64,000 nucleotides of DNA from a candidate division WOR-3 bacterium (lineage in GTDB: Bacteria; Hydrothermota; UBA3072), in assembly GCA_039804165.1 (NCBI GenBank), contig JBDRZZ010000004.1:45956-109955 (forward strand), in the 5' to 3' direction. How positions within the stretch are numbered: position 1 is the first letter of the stretch; the number at the start of each line of letters is the position of its first letter. Both the position numbers and the translations under genes were made by a program. The notes under the pieces were generated by a model. It did no database searches, was not told the origin of the DNA, and saw only the letters and a program-made list of their open reading frames with translations. Of the stretch, positions 16,798-26,207 are shown piece after piece.

Positions 16798-17728
16798 TTT
16801 TTCTCCTCCTGAAATATTCTCTGACTTCGAATAAACCTCCAACAATTCCCACAAAAATTTTATTAAGGTAGATAAGAAAAGAAAAAGTTATCCCTTCTGT
16901 TAAAGGAACTTCAAATTTGGAAAGAAGAAAGGCTAAGCTTCCTTCTCGCACACCAAGACCTCCAATAGAAATAGGCAAAATCGTTAGGAAATAGACCAAA
17001 GGCATTACCCCCCAAAAAACAATTAGAGATAAATTTATATTTATTGCCTTTGCCAATAAAAAAGAAACAAAAATATCCACACCTTGAAAAAGAGTAGAAA
17101 GGGCTAAAACAAAAACAAGAACTTTCCATCTAAGAGAGAAAAACGCTTTTAAGATCCTATCAATAAAACAAAAAATTTTATTCTTAGAGTTTTTAATACT
17201 TTTGAAATGAATTATTAAAATTAATAGAATAAAAATAAAAAGAAGAAAACTTATTGCAAGTAATATTCTTTTAAAAAAAAGAGTAAAAGATAATCTTTTT
17301 AAAAGAAAAAAATAACTAAAGAATAGAAAGAAGAATAGAGAAATCACACCTAAAAGGCGTTCCAAGAAAACAACCCCAGTAGCTATACTTAATTCACATC
17401 TTGTCTCAAAGCAACTTATCCCAATTCTTATAAAGTCTCCTCCGATAATTCCTGGTAGAAAAATGTTATAAAAATTCCCACTTAGGTAGCCTTTGTATGC
17501 TTGAAGAATTGAAAAATTAATTTTATTCTCCTTAAAAATTAAATGCCACCTTAAAGCTCCAAAAAAAATCCCCCAAAAACATAAAAGAAATGCAATAATA
17601 AAATAAATTTTATCCAGATTCTTAATTATCAAAAAAGTCTTCCTCCAATCAACAAGAAAAACAAGATAGGAAATTAACCCCGAACTAATAATCAATCTAC
17701 AAAAAACTAAAATTTTACTTTTTCTCAT
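16784..17728 (-). CDS. Flippase-like integral membrane protein (UPF0104 / LPG-synthase TM family)
   Basis: From the ATG at 17728 the protein has about 314 residues with 7-8 membrane segments. Motifs LSGNFYNIFLPGIIGGDFIR and LPISIGGLGVREGSLAFLL are the two signature glycine-rich loops of the lysylphosphatidylglycerol synthase TM region/UPF0104 family. Standalone members sit in glycan clusters and are thought to move lipid-linked sugars or act with glycosyltransferases. The upstream in-frame ATG at 17791 lies deep inside the sulfotransferase gene; the chosen start overlaps that gene by 14 bp, the same overlap as at its other end. Its exact cargo is unknown. Confidence 0.85.
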   Translation of the reverse strand: MRKSKILVFCRLIISSGLISYLVFLVDWRKTFLIIKNLDKIYFIIAFLLCFWGIFFGALRWHLIFKENKINFSILQAYKGYLSGNFYNIFLPGIIGGDFIRIGISCFETRCELSIATGVVFLERLLGVISLFFFLFFSYFFLLKRLSFTLFFKRILLAISFLLFIFILLILIIHFKSIKNSKNKIFCFIDRILKAFFSLRWKVLVFVLALSTLFQGVDIFVSFLLAKAININLSLIVFWGVMPLVYFLTILPISIGGLGVREGSLAFLLSKFEVPLTEGITFSFLIYLNKIFVGIVGGLFEVREYFRRRKNGKT

Positions 17729-18890
17729 TTGACAAAGACCTATACTTAAGATAGGCACTTTCAAATAAAAACCATCTTCGCGCTTCTTCATTAGAAATAG
17801 GAGTTGCTTGAATTAACTTATCATACCGTTCTATTTCTTCCTTTACATTAATAGAAGAATAATCAAGTCCGTCAGAAAATTTCCTATGAGTTATTTGGAA
17901 TGGTTCTTTAAAAGAGTAGAGAACTTTATCATCAAAATCTTTTATTTGGCTTAATTTATAACCAAGATATTTCATCTCAGGCAAACAACAACTTTCAATA
18001 TAAGCAACAACGTCCCTTGACAAAAAATCCTTATATTTTCCAATAGAGTCTTTTGAAATAAAGTTTTGAGTCTTAAAGGAAGAATTACCCCTCCATTCCC
18101 TACCATACTGATCCTTAATTTCTTCTTTCAAAATATTGAAAGGAAATTCTTCAATTCCCAAAAAGGAAGCAATTTTATTCAAAATTTCTAAAGGTCTTTT
18201 AACCAAATCCTCATATTTAATCCACATAAAATTACTTAATCTCTCACATTCAATAGCAAAAGCTACACTTTTTCTCCACAATCTCAAGTTATATAAAATT
18301 GGTCTTATCTCTCCAGCTAAATTACCTCTCTTTTGAAAATTTAGAGAAGTTATCATATCTCTTGGGTCTCTTAATATAATTATAATCTTAACTTTCTTAG
18401 ATAATAAATAAGGAACATATTCCTCACATAAAATTTCTTTACTTCCCACGTAAGAAACCCCTTCTCTAAAAAAAATCTCAAGAATGAATTCATTCAGCTG
18501 TGTATATAGTTCAAAAAATTTACCCGGATTAAAACGATCCCGGAAACCTAAAATTTCTGGAGTCCAAAGGCCTATTCTGTACTCTTCTAATCTCTTAAAA
18601 ATCTCTAATAAATCTAATTGAGAAAAAACTCTTCTTTCAAGAAAAGCATAAAAGTCTTCTAATTTGTAGGAATTTTCCAAAAAGAGATGCCCAAGAGGAT
18701 AACGTCTTTTAATAGAAATACTTTCGTAGAACTTTTCCTTGGCATAAAAATAAAGAACGGGAAAAGGCTGGGAAGCAACAACTATTTTTTTATGAGAATG
18801 TAAAAGCTTCTCTAAAAGAGTGGTTCCAGATCTATAACAACCTGTAACAAAAATGATTTTAGGAATTATTTTTTGATTCATTGTGTTCAT
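17715..18890 (-). CDS. Sulfotransferase family protein
   Basis: The 391-residue protein has the 5'-phosphosulfate loop CYRSGTTLLEKLL (residues 18-30) and the 3'-phosphate-binding motif ILRDPRDMITSL (about 172-183), the two PAPS-binding elements of the sulfotransferase fold. LSNFMWIKYEDLVKRPLEILNKI is also typical. It would transfer sulfate from PAPS to a hydroxyl of a carbohydrate or lipid. Genes on both sides (GT2 upstream with 32 bp overlap, flippase-like protein downstream with 14 bp overlap) suggest the acceptor is a surface glycan or glycolipid. No PAPS-synthesis gene is in the window. Confidence 0.85.
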   Translation of the reverse strand: MNTMNQKIIPKIIFVTGCYRSGTTLLEKLLHSHKKIVVASQPFPVLYFYAKEKFYESISIKRRYPLGHLFLENSYKLEDFYAFLERRVFSQLDLLEIFKRLEEYRIGLWTPEILGFRDRFNPGKFFELYTQLNEFILEIFFREGVSYVGSKEILCEEYVPYLLSKKVKIIIILRDPRDMITSLNFQKRGNLAGEIRPILYNLRLWRKSVAFAIECERLSNFMWIKYEDLVKRPLEILNKIASFLGIEEFPFNILKEEIKDQYGREWRGNSSFKTQNFISKDSIGKYKDFLSRDVVAYIESCCLPEMKYLGYKLSQIKDFDDKVLYSFKEPFQITHRKFSDGLDYSSINVKEEIERYDKLIQATPISNEEARRWFLFESAYLKYRSLSNEKK

Positions 18891-19797
18891 AAATTTCTTT
18901 TATAATTGTATAAGGCCTTTCCTTTGTCTCCAAAAAAATCTCTGCAAGATAAATACCTATAATTCCAATACAAAGAAGAACTAATCCTCCTAAAAGCCAA
19001 ATTGATACAATTAAAGAAGGCCAACCTTTTAAATAAACCTTAAAGAAAATTCTCCGAATAATGAGATATAAAGCAGAAATAGTTGAAATCGAAGAAACTA
19101 AAAACCCAAGGTAGAATATAAAAACAAGAGGTCTATTACTAAAAGAAGTTATAGCATTTACAAATAAGGAAATCCTTTCCCAAATTGTGTAGGAAGTCTT
19201 GCCTCTTGAATGTTTATCTACTTGAATTGATGCTTGTTTGAATCCTGTAATTGCTATAAGTCCTGCGAGATATGGAACTTTATCTTTATGTTTAATAAGA
19301 CTTCCCAAAAATCTTCTATTCATCATTCTTGCACTGACAGGATTTTCCGGGACAGAATAACTGGAAAGCAAATTAAAAAGTCTATAAAATAAATAACCTG
19401 TTAACCTCCTAAAAATACTTCCTGTACGTTTTTTTTGCACTCCATATAAAAGGTCAAAATCTCCTTCTTTAAATCTTTTATAAAAAACCCCTAATAGCTC
19501 AGGATCTTCTTCCAAATCACAATCTATCATAAAAACTATTTCTCCCTTAGAATGTTCTAAACCTGTGATAAAAGCTTTATGATGACCAAAGTTTCTTGAA
19601 AGGTTGATTATCTTTACTTTGGGATCCTTTTCATATAAAGATTTTGCAATTAGCAAAGATGTATCCGGTGAACCATCATTTACAAAGATTATTTCATAAT
19701 CCTTCGTTATTTTCTCAACTTCTTTTTTGATCCTATTATAAAACTCTTCTATATATTCCTCTGATTTATACAAAGTTGTTATTATTGAAATTTCCAT
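18859..19797 (-). CDS. GT2 glycosyltransferase, polyprenyl-phosphate type (DPM1/ArnC/GtrB-like)
   Basis: The 312-residue protein has a GT-A domain with the nucleotide site IIFVNDGSPDTS, the DxD-like IDCDLEEDP and a NLSRNFGHHKAF segment, all typical of the dolichol-phosphate mannosyltransferase-like branch. Two C-terminal membrane segments follow (about 225-255 and 265-290). It should load a sugar on a polyprenyl phosphate at the inner face of the membrane. The ATG is one base from the WbqC stop, and the 3' end overlaps the sulfotransferase gene, so translation is probably coupled. Confidence 0.9.
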   Translation of the reverse strand: MEISIITTLYKSEEYIEEFYNRIKKEVEKITKDYEIIFVNDGSPDTSLLIAKSLYEKDPKVKIINLSRNFGHHKAFITGLEHSKGEIVFMIDCDLEEDPELLGVFYKRFKEGDFDLLYGVQKKRTGSIFRRLTGYLFYRLFNLLSSYSVPENPVSARMMNRRFLGSLIKHKDKVPYLAGLIAITGFKQASIQVDKHSRGKTSYTIWERISLFVNAITSFSNRPLVFIFYLGFLVSSISTISALYLIIRRIFFKVYLKGWPSLIVSIWLLGGLVLLCIGIIGIYLAEIFLETKERPYTIIKEIYEHNESKNNS

Positions 19798-19798
19798 A

Positions 19799-20497
19799 TC
19801 AAAAACTCTTCATATATTTTGGAGCTTCTTCTCCGACATTAAAAATCAAATCAATAATACTCACATAATGTTCAAACGGAGGGAAAAGCTGCTCATACTC
19901 TGGATATCCCGAATAATCCACATACGTAAGTTTTATCTTTTCGGATGCAAAAAGTTCCTCTTTAATATAAGCTTTAGCTGAAGGACCAGAGAAATATTCA
20001 TTTGCCCCAGATTGCTTACACAAATCGATAAGCTTCTCTGTGCTATCTTTACTATAAATCTTGTAATCCATAGACCAGCTAATCTTCGTTCCTATATTCA
20101 AAATCTTACAAATGAGTTTAATGAATTTGTAATTAATCTCGCTCAGATACTTATCGGTTATATTTAAATATGTTTCTTCAAAAATTTCCTTATATTCTTT
20201 AAAAAACTTAGCTTTAGGATAAGCGAAAGAAGAGATCGTTTTCCAGTGTTCTTTATTCCAAATTTCACTTGCTACTTCTGTATCTTTTATTTTCTGCTTA
20301 TATCTTCCTTTTGTCTTTACTGGTATTGTCAACCACAATAGACCAGCTGGAGTCTTAATCCTATTCCTATTTCTCCAATCTCTTTTAGTATATTGAGCAT
20401 CATCATACAAAATAAACTCGTCCACCATATTGATAATATCAAAATATCCTTTCCACGGAATATAACTTGATTGAATAATTGCAACTTTTTTATTCAT
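19799..20497 (-). CDS. WbqC-like family protein
   Basis: The 232-residue protein opens with VAIIQSSYIPWKGYFDIIN and has FILYDDAQYTKRDWRNRNRIKT, the hallmark of the WbqC family found in O-antigen and capsule loci. The family role is in surface polysaccharide synthesis, but the reaction is not firmly known. It leads the five-gene glycan cluster, in which every gene overlaps or nearly touches the next. An overlapping short frame (20490-20645) may lie just upstream. Confidence 0.9.
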   Translation of the reverse strand: MNKKVAIIQSSYIPWKGYFDIINMVDEFILYDDAQYTKRDWRNRNRIKTPAGLLWLTIPVKTKGRYKQKIKDTEVASEIWNKEHWKTISSFAYPKAKFFKEYKEIFEETYLNITDKYLSEINYKFIKLICKILNIGTKISWSMDYKIYSKDSTEKLIDLCKQSGANEYFSGPSAKAYIKEELFASEKIKLTYVDYSGYPEYEQLFPPFEHYVSIIDLIFNVGEEAPKYMKSF

Positions 20498-20645
20498 TGA
20501 AAATGATTTCGTTATTTATTATAAAATTTCCCTTCAACTTATTAGGTTTAATCTTCTCCTTAACAAAATCTCTTCCTCTTAAATTGAAGTAAAAATCTTT
20601 AAAATTTATATAATTTCTCTTTTTTTCTAATACTAAGAATAGCAT
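20490..20645 (-). CDS. Possible 51-residue leader or small protein before the WbqC gene
   Basis: On the minus strand an ATG at 20645 opens a 51-codon frame rich in Lys, Asn and Phe. Its stop (20492-20490) overlaps the WbqC start by 8 bases (ATGAATAA). A TTGACA-17-TATTTT promoter ends 11 bases before the ATG, so the mRNA would be almost leaderless. No Shine-Dalgarno precedes it. The protein matches nothing I know. It could be a small coupled gene, a remnant of a larger one, or chance in AT-rich DNA. Confidence 0.3.
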   Translation of the reverse strand: MLFLVLEKKRNYINFKDFYFNLRGRDFVKEKIKPNKLKGNFIINNEIIFNE

Positions 20646-20656
20646 GTTATATTCTG

Positions 20657-20685
20657 AAAATAAAAAACATAGTAAATTTTGTCAA
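20657..20685 (-). promoter_or_regulatory. Promoter of the glycan cluster
   Basis: Minus strand: TTGACA at 20685-20680, a 17-bp spacer, TATTTT at 20662-20657. It is the best promoter upstream of the WbqC gene and would read the whole minus-strand cluster. Confidence 0.5.
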
Positions 20686-20744
20686 GAGCTTAGAAAATTT
20701 CTGGTTCTAAACCAAATTTTTCTATCTTTAATTCAAAAAGGGGG

Positions 20745-20772
20745 TTGCAGAAAAACAGAATATATATAAAAT
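20745..20772 (+). promoter_or_regulatory. Promoter of the leuCD-icd-sppA operon
   Basis: TTGCAG at 20745-20750, a 16-bp spacer and TAAAAT at 20767-20772 (inside TATAAAAT). The same -10 and spacer occur upstream of thrC. The start codon follows 27 bp below the -10. Confidence 0.6.
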
Positions 20773-20798
20773 TCATAGAGTTAAAAGAGAGGTGAAAA

Positions 20799-22055
20799 TT
20801 GGGAAAAACAATCTCGGAAAAAATCATTTCTGAACACTCAGGACGAGATGTTAAAGCCGGAGAACTTGTGGTGGCAAAAGTGGATATAGTTATGGCACAA
20901 GATGGGACTGCTCCCCTTTCAATTCAAGAAATTCAAAAAATGAATCTTGAAAGAGTTTTTGATAAAAGAAATTCTATTCTCTTTATAGATCACGCTTCTC
21001 CAAGTCCAAGAAAAGAACTATCAAATTCACAAAAAATTATTAGAGAATTTGCAAAAAAAACAGGGGCATTTCTCTCTGATGTTGGAGAAGGAGTATGTCA
21101 TCAGAGACTTATTGAAGATTGGGTAAATCCTGGAGATCTTGTTGTAGGTGCGGATTCTCACACCTGCACATCTGGAGCCCTTGGAGCTTTCTCTACCGGA
21201 ATGGGATCCACAGACATCGCACTTGCTTTTGCCTTAGGAAAAGTTTGGCTTCGAGTTCCAGAAACCTATAGATTTATCATAGAGGGAAAACTACCTGAAG
21301 GTGTTTTTTCTAAAGATATAATTCTCCACATAATAAAGGAAATTGGAGCAGATGGAGCCACATACAAAGCTATGGAATTTGAAGGAGATACAATAGAAGG
21401 CCTAACGATGTCCGAGAGATTTGTATTAACTAATATGGCTGTAGAAGCTGGGGCTAAAACAGGATTGATTCCAACAGATACTATTACAAAAGAATATCTC
21501 ATAAAAAGAGGTAGAGGGGATAAATTCAAAGAAATTCATTCTGATTCTGGAGCAAATTTCGAAAAAACCTTTAGGATAAAAGTCAACGAGCTTGAACCCA
21601 AAATAGCTTTACCTCATAGCGTGGATAATGTAAAAGGTATTTCTGAAATTGGAGAGGTAAAAATAGATGAGGTTTTTATAGGAACCTGCACAAATGGAAG
21701 ACTTGAAGATCTAAGGGTAGCGGCTTCCATCTTAAAAGGAAGAAGGAAACATCCAGATTTGAGGTTAATAATTATCCCTGCTTCAAGAGAAGTCTTCTTA
21801 GATGCATTAAGAGAAGGACTTATTGAGATTTTTTTAGAAGCAGGAGCAGCTATTGAATCTCCTGGTTGCGGTCCTTGTGTAGGAATTCATAAGGGAATCC
21901 TTGGAGATGGGGAAAAAGTTTTTTCTACTCAGAATAGAAATTTTCTTGGAAGAATGGGTAATCCTCAAGGATTCATTTACCTTGGTTCCCCTGCCACCGC
22001 AGCAGCAACAGCTATAGAGGGAAAAATCGCCGATCCAAGGAGGTATTTAAGATGA
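20799..22055 (+). CDS. leuC: 3-isopropylmalate/homoaconitate-type dehydratase, large subunit
   Basis: The 418-residue protein starts at a TTG with a good AGAGAGGTG 5 bases upstream. It belongs to the short (archaeal/LeuC2-type) branch of the aconitase superfamily. The [4Fe-4S] ligands are in GTCTNGR (one Cys) and SPGCGPCVGIHKG (two Cys), and the DHASP and GADSHTCTSGALG motifs are intact. It hydrates/dehydrates a 2-isopropylmalate-like tricarboxylate with the small subunit encoded by the next gene (ATGA overlap). No leuA or leuB lies nearby. The next gene after leuD is isocitrate dehydrogenase, so citrate-isocitrate is a real alternative substrate. Confidence 0.9.
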   Translation: MGKTISEKIISEHSGRDVKAGELVVAKVDIVMAQDGTAPLSIQEIQKMNLERVFDKRNSILFIDHASPSPRKELSNSQKIIREFAKKTGAFLSDVGEGVCHQRLIEDWVNPGDLVVGADSHTCTSGALGAFSTGMGSTDIALAFALGKVWLRVPETYRFIIEGKLPEGVFSKDIILHIIKEIGADGATYKAMEFEGDTIEGLTMSERFVLTNMAVEAGAKTGLIPTDTITKEYLIKRGRGDKFKEIHSDSGANFEKTFRIKVNELEPKIALPHSVDNVKGISEIGEVKIDEVFIGTCTNGRLEDLRVAASILKGRRKHPDLRLIIIPASREVFLDALREGLIEIFLEAGAAIESPGCGPCVGIHKGILGDGEKVFSTQNRNFLGRMGNPQGFIYLGSPATAAATAIEGKIADPRRYLR

Positions 22056-22561
22056 TTCAAAAAATTATGGGAAAGGTCTGGAAATTTGGAGATAATATTT
22101 CTACGGACCACATAACACCCGGAAGATATTTCCACCTCAGAAGCGACCTTAACGAACTCGCAAAGCATGTCTTAGAAGATGCAGATCCTTCTTTTGCTTC
22201 AAAGGTAAAACCTGGGGACATAATTGTAGCAGGGAAAAATTTCGGCCTTGGGTCTTCAAGAGAACATGCTCCAAGAGTATTAAAAATATCTGGAATTTCC
22301 TGTATTATTGCAAAATCTTTTGCCAGAATTTTTTACCGTAACTCATTCAATATAGGATTACCCCTACTCATCTCCGCCGAGGTTGATAAAATTAACTCAG
22401 GTGATCTTCTTGAAATTGATCTTGAGAAAGGCGAAATTTTAAATACAACAAAGGGAGAAACTTATATCTCTTCTCCCCTACCTACTTTTATGAGAAGATT
22501 GATTGAAGACGGTGGAATAGAAGAACACATCAAAAAATATGGTGATTTTAAAGTAGAATAA
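22052..22561 (+). CDS. leuD: 3-isopropylmalate/homoaconitate-type dehydratase, small subunit
   Basis: The 169-residue swivel subunit has [13 protein letters not shown], the [14 protein letters not shown] active-site loop and [18 protein letters not shown]. The start at 22052 overlaps the leuC stop (ATGA). An ATG 15 bases later is also possible and fits the common M-G-K-V-W-K-F start. The specificity loop after GRY reads FHLRSD. In the archaeal families I recall YLRT for homoaconitase and YLV(Y/M) for isopropylmalate isomerase, so this loop matches neither. Substrate is therefore uncertain. Confidence 0.88.
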   Translation: MIQKIMGKVWKFGDNISTDHITPGRYFHLRSDLNELAKHVLEDADPSFASKVKPGDIIVAGKNFGLGSSREHAPRVLKISGISCIIAKSFARIFYRNSFNIGLPLLISAEVDKINSGDLLEIDLEKGEILNTTKGETYISSPLPTFMRRLIEDGGIEEHIKKYGDFKVE

Positions 22562-22575
22562 CTTGGAGAGTACGA

Positions 22576-23901
22576 ATGATACAATTTGAGAAACTTAATT
22601 TTCCAGAAAAAGGAGAAAGAATAGAAAATAAAGACGGTAAAATCCTCACTCCTAAAAATCCAATAATTCCTTTTATAGAAGGTGACGGTATTGGTCCTGA
22701 GATAATGAAAGCTTCTATCTTAGTGTGGAATGAAGCTGTAAAACTTGCATACAATTCAGAGAGAAAAATAGAATGGTTTGAAATATTTGCAGGAGAAAAA
22801 GCCTTAGAAAAATATGGAGAACCTCTGCCTCAAGATACATTAAAAGCAATAAAATATTTTAGTCTTGCGATAAAAGGACCTCTTACAACCCCAGTAGGAG
22901 GAGGATGGAGAAGCTTAAATGTTTCATTACGTCAGATTCTTGATCTATATGCTTGTGTTAGACCCGTAAGATACTACCGGGGAGTGCCATCACCTGTAAG
23001 AAATCCTGAAAAAATGGATATTGTAATTTTTAGAGAAAACACTGAAGATGTGTATTCAGGAATAGAATGGAAACAGGGCAGTCAAGAGGCAAAAAAAGTC
23101 ATTGACTTCTTAAATAAAGAAATGGGGACAAGTCTTGAATATGACGCAGGAATAGGAGTTAAACCTATAAGTATTTCAAAAACAAAAAGACTTGTGAGAA
23201 AGGCAATTCAGTATGCTATATTAAACAATAGAAAAAGTGTAACCCTTGTTCATAAAGGAAATATAATGAAATTCACTGAAGGTGCATTTAGAGAGTGGGG
23301 TTATGAAGTTGCCTTAGAAGAGTTCAGAGACAAAATTATAACAGAAGAAGAACTCTGGGATGAGGTAAAAGAAGAAGATGGAGTTACTCCAATAAAAAAA
23401 GAAGGATTCTTTAAAGATTTAAGGGGAGGAAAAGAAGCAGGGAATCCTGGGGAAAGAATAGTGATAAAAGATAGAATTGCAGACCAGATGTTTATGCAAA
23501 TCTTAACGAGAACCGAAGATTATGATGTTATCGCTCTCCCAAATTTGAATGGGGATTATCTCTCAGATGCAGCAGCTGCAGTAGTAGGAGGTCTTGGTAT
23601 AGCTCCTGGAGCAAATATTGGCGATAATGTTGCTCTTTTTGAACCAACTCATGGTTCGGCTCCAAAATATAAGGGTCTCAACAAAGTTAATCCCAGCTCC
23701 TTAATTCTTTCTGGGGTTATGATGCTTAGATATATTGGATGGAAAGAAGCAGGAGATTTAATTGAAAAGAGCCTTGAAAAAACCTTTATGGATAAGAAAG
23801 TAACTTATGACCTTGCAAGACAATTGGAGGGAGTAAACCCATTAACAACTTCAGAATTTGCAGAAGCAATAATTGAAAGAATGGAAAAGGGAGGAAATTA
23901 A
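22576..23901 (+). CDS. icd: Isocitrate dehydrogenase, NADP-type
   Basis: The 441-residue protein is the E. coli-like type I enzyme. Isocitrate-binding [22 protein letters not shown] keeps the Ser, Asn and Arg residues. HGSAPKYKG and VTYDLAR keep the Lys-Tyr and Tyr...Arg residues that select NADP. It oxidises isocitrate to 2-oxoglutarate and CO2. A homoisocitrate or isopropylmalate dehydrogenase role is unlikely given the SxN motif. It is in one operon with leuCD (14 bp gap) and shares its stop base with sppA. Together they could make 2-oxoglutarate for glutamate. Confidence 0.93.
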   Translation: MIQFEKLNFPEKGERIENKDGKILTPKNPIIPFIEGDGIGPEIMKASILVWNEAVKLAYNSERKIEWFEIFAGEKALEKYGEPLPQDTLKAIKYFSLAIKGPLTTPVGGGWRSLNVSLRQILDLYACVRPVRYYRGVPSPVRNPEKMDIVIFRENTEDVYSGIEWKQGSQEAKKVIDFLNKEMGTSLEYDAGIGVKPISISKTKRLVRKAIQYAILNNRKSVTLVHKGNIMKFTEGAFREWGYEVALEEFRDKIITEEELWDEVKEEDGVTPIKKEGFFKDLRGGKEAGNPGERIVIKDRIADQMFMQILTRTEDYDVIALPNLNGDYLSDAAAAVVGGLGIAPGANIGDNVALFEPTHGSAPKYKGLNKVNPSSLILSGVMMLRYIGWKEAGDLIEKSLEKTFMDKKVTYDLARQLEGVNPLTTSEFAEAIIERMEKGGN

Positions 23902-26129
23902 TGTTATTTTTAATCTTATTTTCATATATAAGTTTCCCAATAGCCACTGTAGAACGATCCCGAGCTCTTTATTCAAATCCAGCAGGTTTATCAATCCACT
24001 CTTGTCCTGAGATATCCATAAGAAGTGACGAATTCTGGACTTCGATAAGTATTCCTTTTCTGGGCTTTGCTGGAGGAATTCGTTTTATAAACGATTCCCT
24101 TGAATTTATGACAGGGGTAAGCCCATTTCACTATAAAGACAAATTTTCTATTGGATATATGTACTCTTCATGGGATAATAAATATACCTTAGGATTTATA
24201 GGAAGACCTATAAAATGGGTCTCAACAGGATTAACTACAAATTTCCCAAGTAAATCAGGTTATGATTTTAATTTTGGAATTTCTATTATGCCAGGATGGG
24301 ATAGATTAATCTTATCTTCTGACTTTTTTGTTGACAGGGGGCCAGAAAAAACTAAATATTACCTTCAAAATCTTACAGGAAGCTTAGAAGTCTTAGAAGG
24401 GATAAAAATTAATTTTTCTCTTTTACCATTTAATAACAACTTAAGAAAAGGAAAAATTTATGGGGGCTTGGAATTTTCATTTGGCAATTTACTTTTAGGA
24501 GGCTCTAAGGGTGACAAAAAAAGTGAAGGAATCTTAACAGCTTCTTTAGTGCCTTATCCCACTTTGCTTAAAGAAAAACCTCATTCCATAATGATAGAAA
24601 TTGAGGGGGATTATCCTGAAGTTCCAGCGCCACGAAACTTATTAGGAGAAGAACACTCCTTTCTTAACCTATTAGAACTCCTTGAATATGTAAGTAAAAC
24701 CAAAAATATTGATAGTGTGGTTGTTTACATAAAACCAAATTCTCTAGGTCTTGCTCAAGTTGAAGAAGTGAGATCTCAACTCCTAAAGATCGCAAAAGAA
24801 AAATTCTTAATTGCGCATTCTGATTTTCTATATTTCAAAGATTTATATTTAGCTTCTGCGGCAGATTTTATCTCTCTTTCTCCTCCAGGTATGGTTTATT
24901 TTCCTGGAATTTACCTTTCGAAGCTTTACATAAAAGGTGCTTTAGAAAAATTAGGAATAGAAGCGGAAGTAAGTGAAGTAGGGAAATATAAGTCAGCTGG
25001 AGAGATGTTTAAAAGAGAAAAAATGAGCGAATACGATAGAGAACAATTACAAAAATTTCTTGATGATCTTATAGAAGTAGTTACAAAAGAAATTGCGGAG
25101 TCAAGAAAAATAGACCAGAATAAGATAAAGAATCTTATGGATTCTCTTGGAGCCTTTACACCTCAAATGGCAAAAAAAGAAGGAATAATAGATACCATAG
25201 CTTACTTCGATGAAATAAAAAAGTTTATAGGAATTAAAGGTGATGGAAAGCTATGGAGAGGGAAAAGAATTCCAAGAGAGTTTGTGACAACAGACATACC
25301 AAAAATAGCAGTTTTAGCCCTTGAAGGTTCTATCATTGTAGGGAAAAGTTCTCGTTCACCGATAGATTTCCCTATTTTTGAAAACTCTACAATAGGTTCA
25401 GAGACAGTATCAAAGGAACTGGAAGGATTAAGAAAAGATCGCTCAGTAAAAGCTGTGGTTATAAGAATAAATTCTGGAGGAGGAAGTTCTATTGCCTCTG
25501 ATTTAATATATAGAGAAATTTTAAGGTTAAAAGAGAAGAAACCCGTAATAATCTCATTAGGAAATATAGCAGCTTCTGGAGGCTATTATATAGCTGCACC
25601 TGGGACAAAAATACTGGCTGATAAAACAACTCTAACAGGCTCTATCGGAGTTTGGGGAGCAAAATTTGTCACAGAAGGTTTCTATAACAAACTTGGAATT
25701 ACCCGCGATGTCGTAAAATGGGGTAAACATGCGGATGCTCTTAGTGACCAAAGACCTTTTTCTTACTACGAAAAAAAGATGTTTGAAAAAATGTTAGACC
25801 ATATATATAACAAATTCATAGAAGTAGTTTCTACTTCAAGAAACATTCCTCTCGAAAAAGTAGATTCCATTGGGGGAGGTAGAATTTGGAGTGGTTTATC
25901 TGCCAAAGAAATTTCTCTTATTGATGAATATGGTGGTCTTCTCGACGCAATTAAGGTTGCGGAAAAAGAAGCTGGAGTTAGAAATTATAAAATAATTCTT
26001 CTTCCAAAACCCTTAAAGTTCTTTGAAAGACTTTTCGGTCTTGAAGAAATCTCTTTCTTGCCAATAATAAAAATGATAGAAGAACCCTACCTTTACTTTG
26101 AGCCCACTCGGATTAACCTCGGAGAGTAA
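23901..26129 (+). CDS. sppA: Signal peptide peptidase SppA with N-terminal PorV-like beta-rich extension
   Basis: The 742-residue protein has a duplicated S49 (protease IV) fold from about residue 230. The catalytic Lys is K364 in GKYKSAGEMF and the nucleophile is S559 in NIAASGGYY, both present. SGGGSSIASDLIYREI marks the second half. Residues 1-225 are not part of the normal family: a signal peptide, then YSNPAGL and repeated short beta strands such as FGISIMPGW, which resemble PorV/outer-membrane barrel proteins. Standard SppA is anchored in the inner membrane; this one may sit in the outer membrane. Its ATG overlaps the icd stop by one base. Confidence 0.88.
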   Translation: MLFLILFSYISFPIATVERSRALYSNPAGLSIHSCPEISIRSDEFWTSISIPFLGFAGGIRFINDSLEFMTGVSPFHYKDKFSIGYMYSSWDNKYTLGFIGRPIKWVSTGLTTNFPSKSGYDFNFGISIMPGWDRLILSSDFFVDRGPEKTKYYLQNLTGSLEVLEGIKINFSLLPFNNNLRKGKIYGGLEFSFGNLLLGGSKGDKKSEGILTASLVPYPTLLKEKPHSIMIEIEGDYPEVPAPRNLLGEEHSFLNLLELLEYVSKTKNIDSVVVYIKPNSLGLAQVEEVRSQLLKIAKEKFLIAHSDFLYFKDLYLASAADFISLSPPGMVYFPGIYLSKLYIKGALEKLGIEAEVSEVGKYKSAGEMFKREKMSEYDREQLQKFLDDLIEVVTKEIAESRKIDQNKIKNLMDSLGAFTPQMAKKEGIIDTIAYFDEIKKFIGIKGDGKLWRGKRIPREFVTTDIPKIAVLALEGSIIVGKSSRSPIDFPIFENSTIGSETVSKELEGLRKDRSVKAVVIRINSGGGSSIASDLIYREILRLKEKKPVIISLGNIAASGGYYIAAPGTKILADKTTLTGSIGVWGAKFVTEGFYNKLGITRDVVKWGKHADALSDQRPFSYYEKKMFEKMLDHIYNKFIEVVSTSRNIPLEKVDSIGGGRIWSGLSAKEISLIDEYGGLLDAIKVAEKEAGVRNYKIILLPKPLKFFERLFGLEEISFLPIIKMIEEPYLYFEPTRINLGE

Positions 26130-26207
26130 AATAATTTAATTACCTCTTTACTTTTTGATTTTCTTATATAATTTATATAGAAGGTTTTATTTTCTTAAGA
26201 TCTTATT

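Noticed and set aside
16798-16854. ATG 57 bases upstream of the chosen wecE start
   Set aside because: It would encode 19 extra residues, and the bases coding for these residues include the GGAGGAG ribosome site for the real start. The family N terminus begins at the later ATG.
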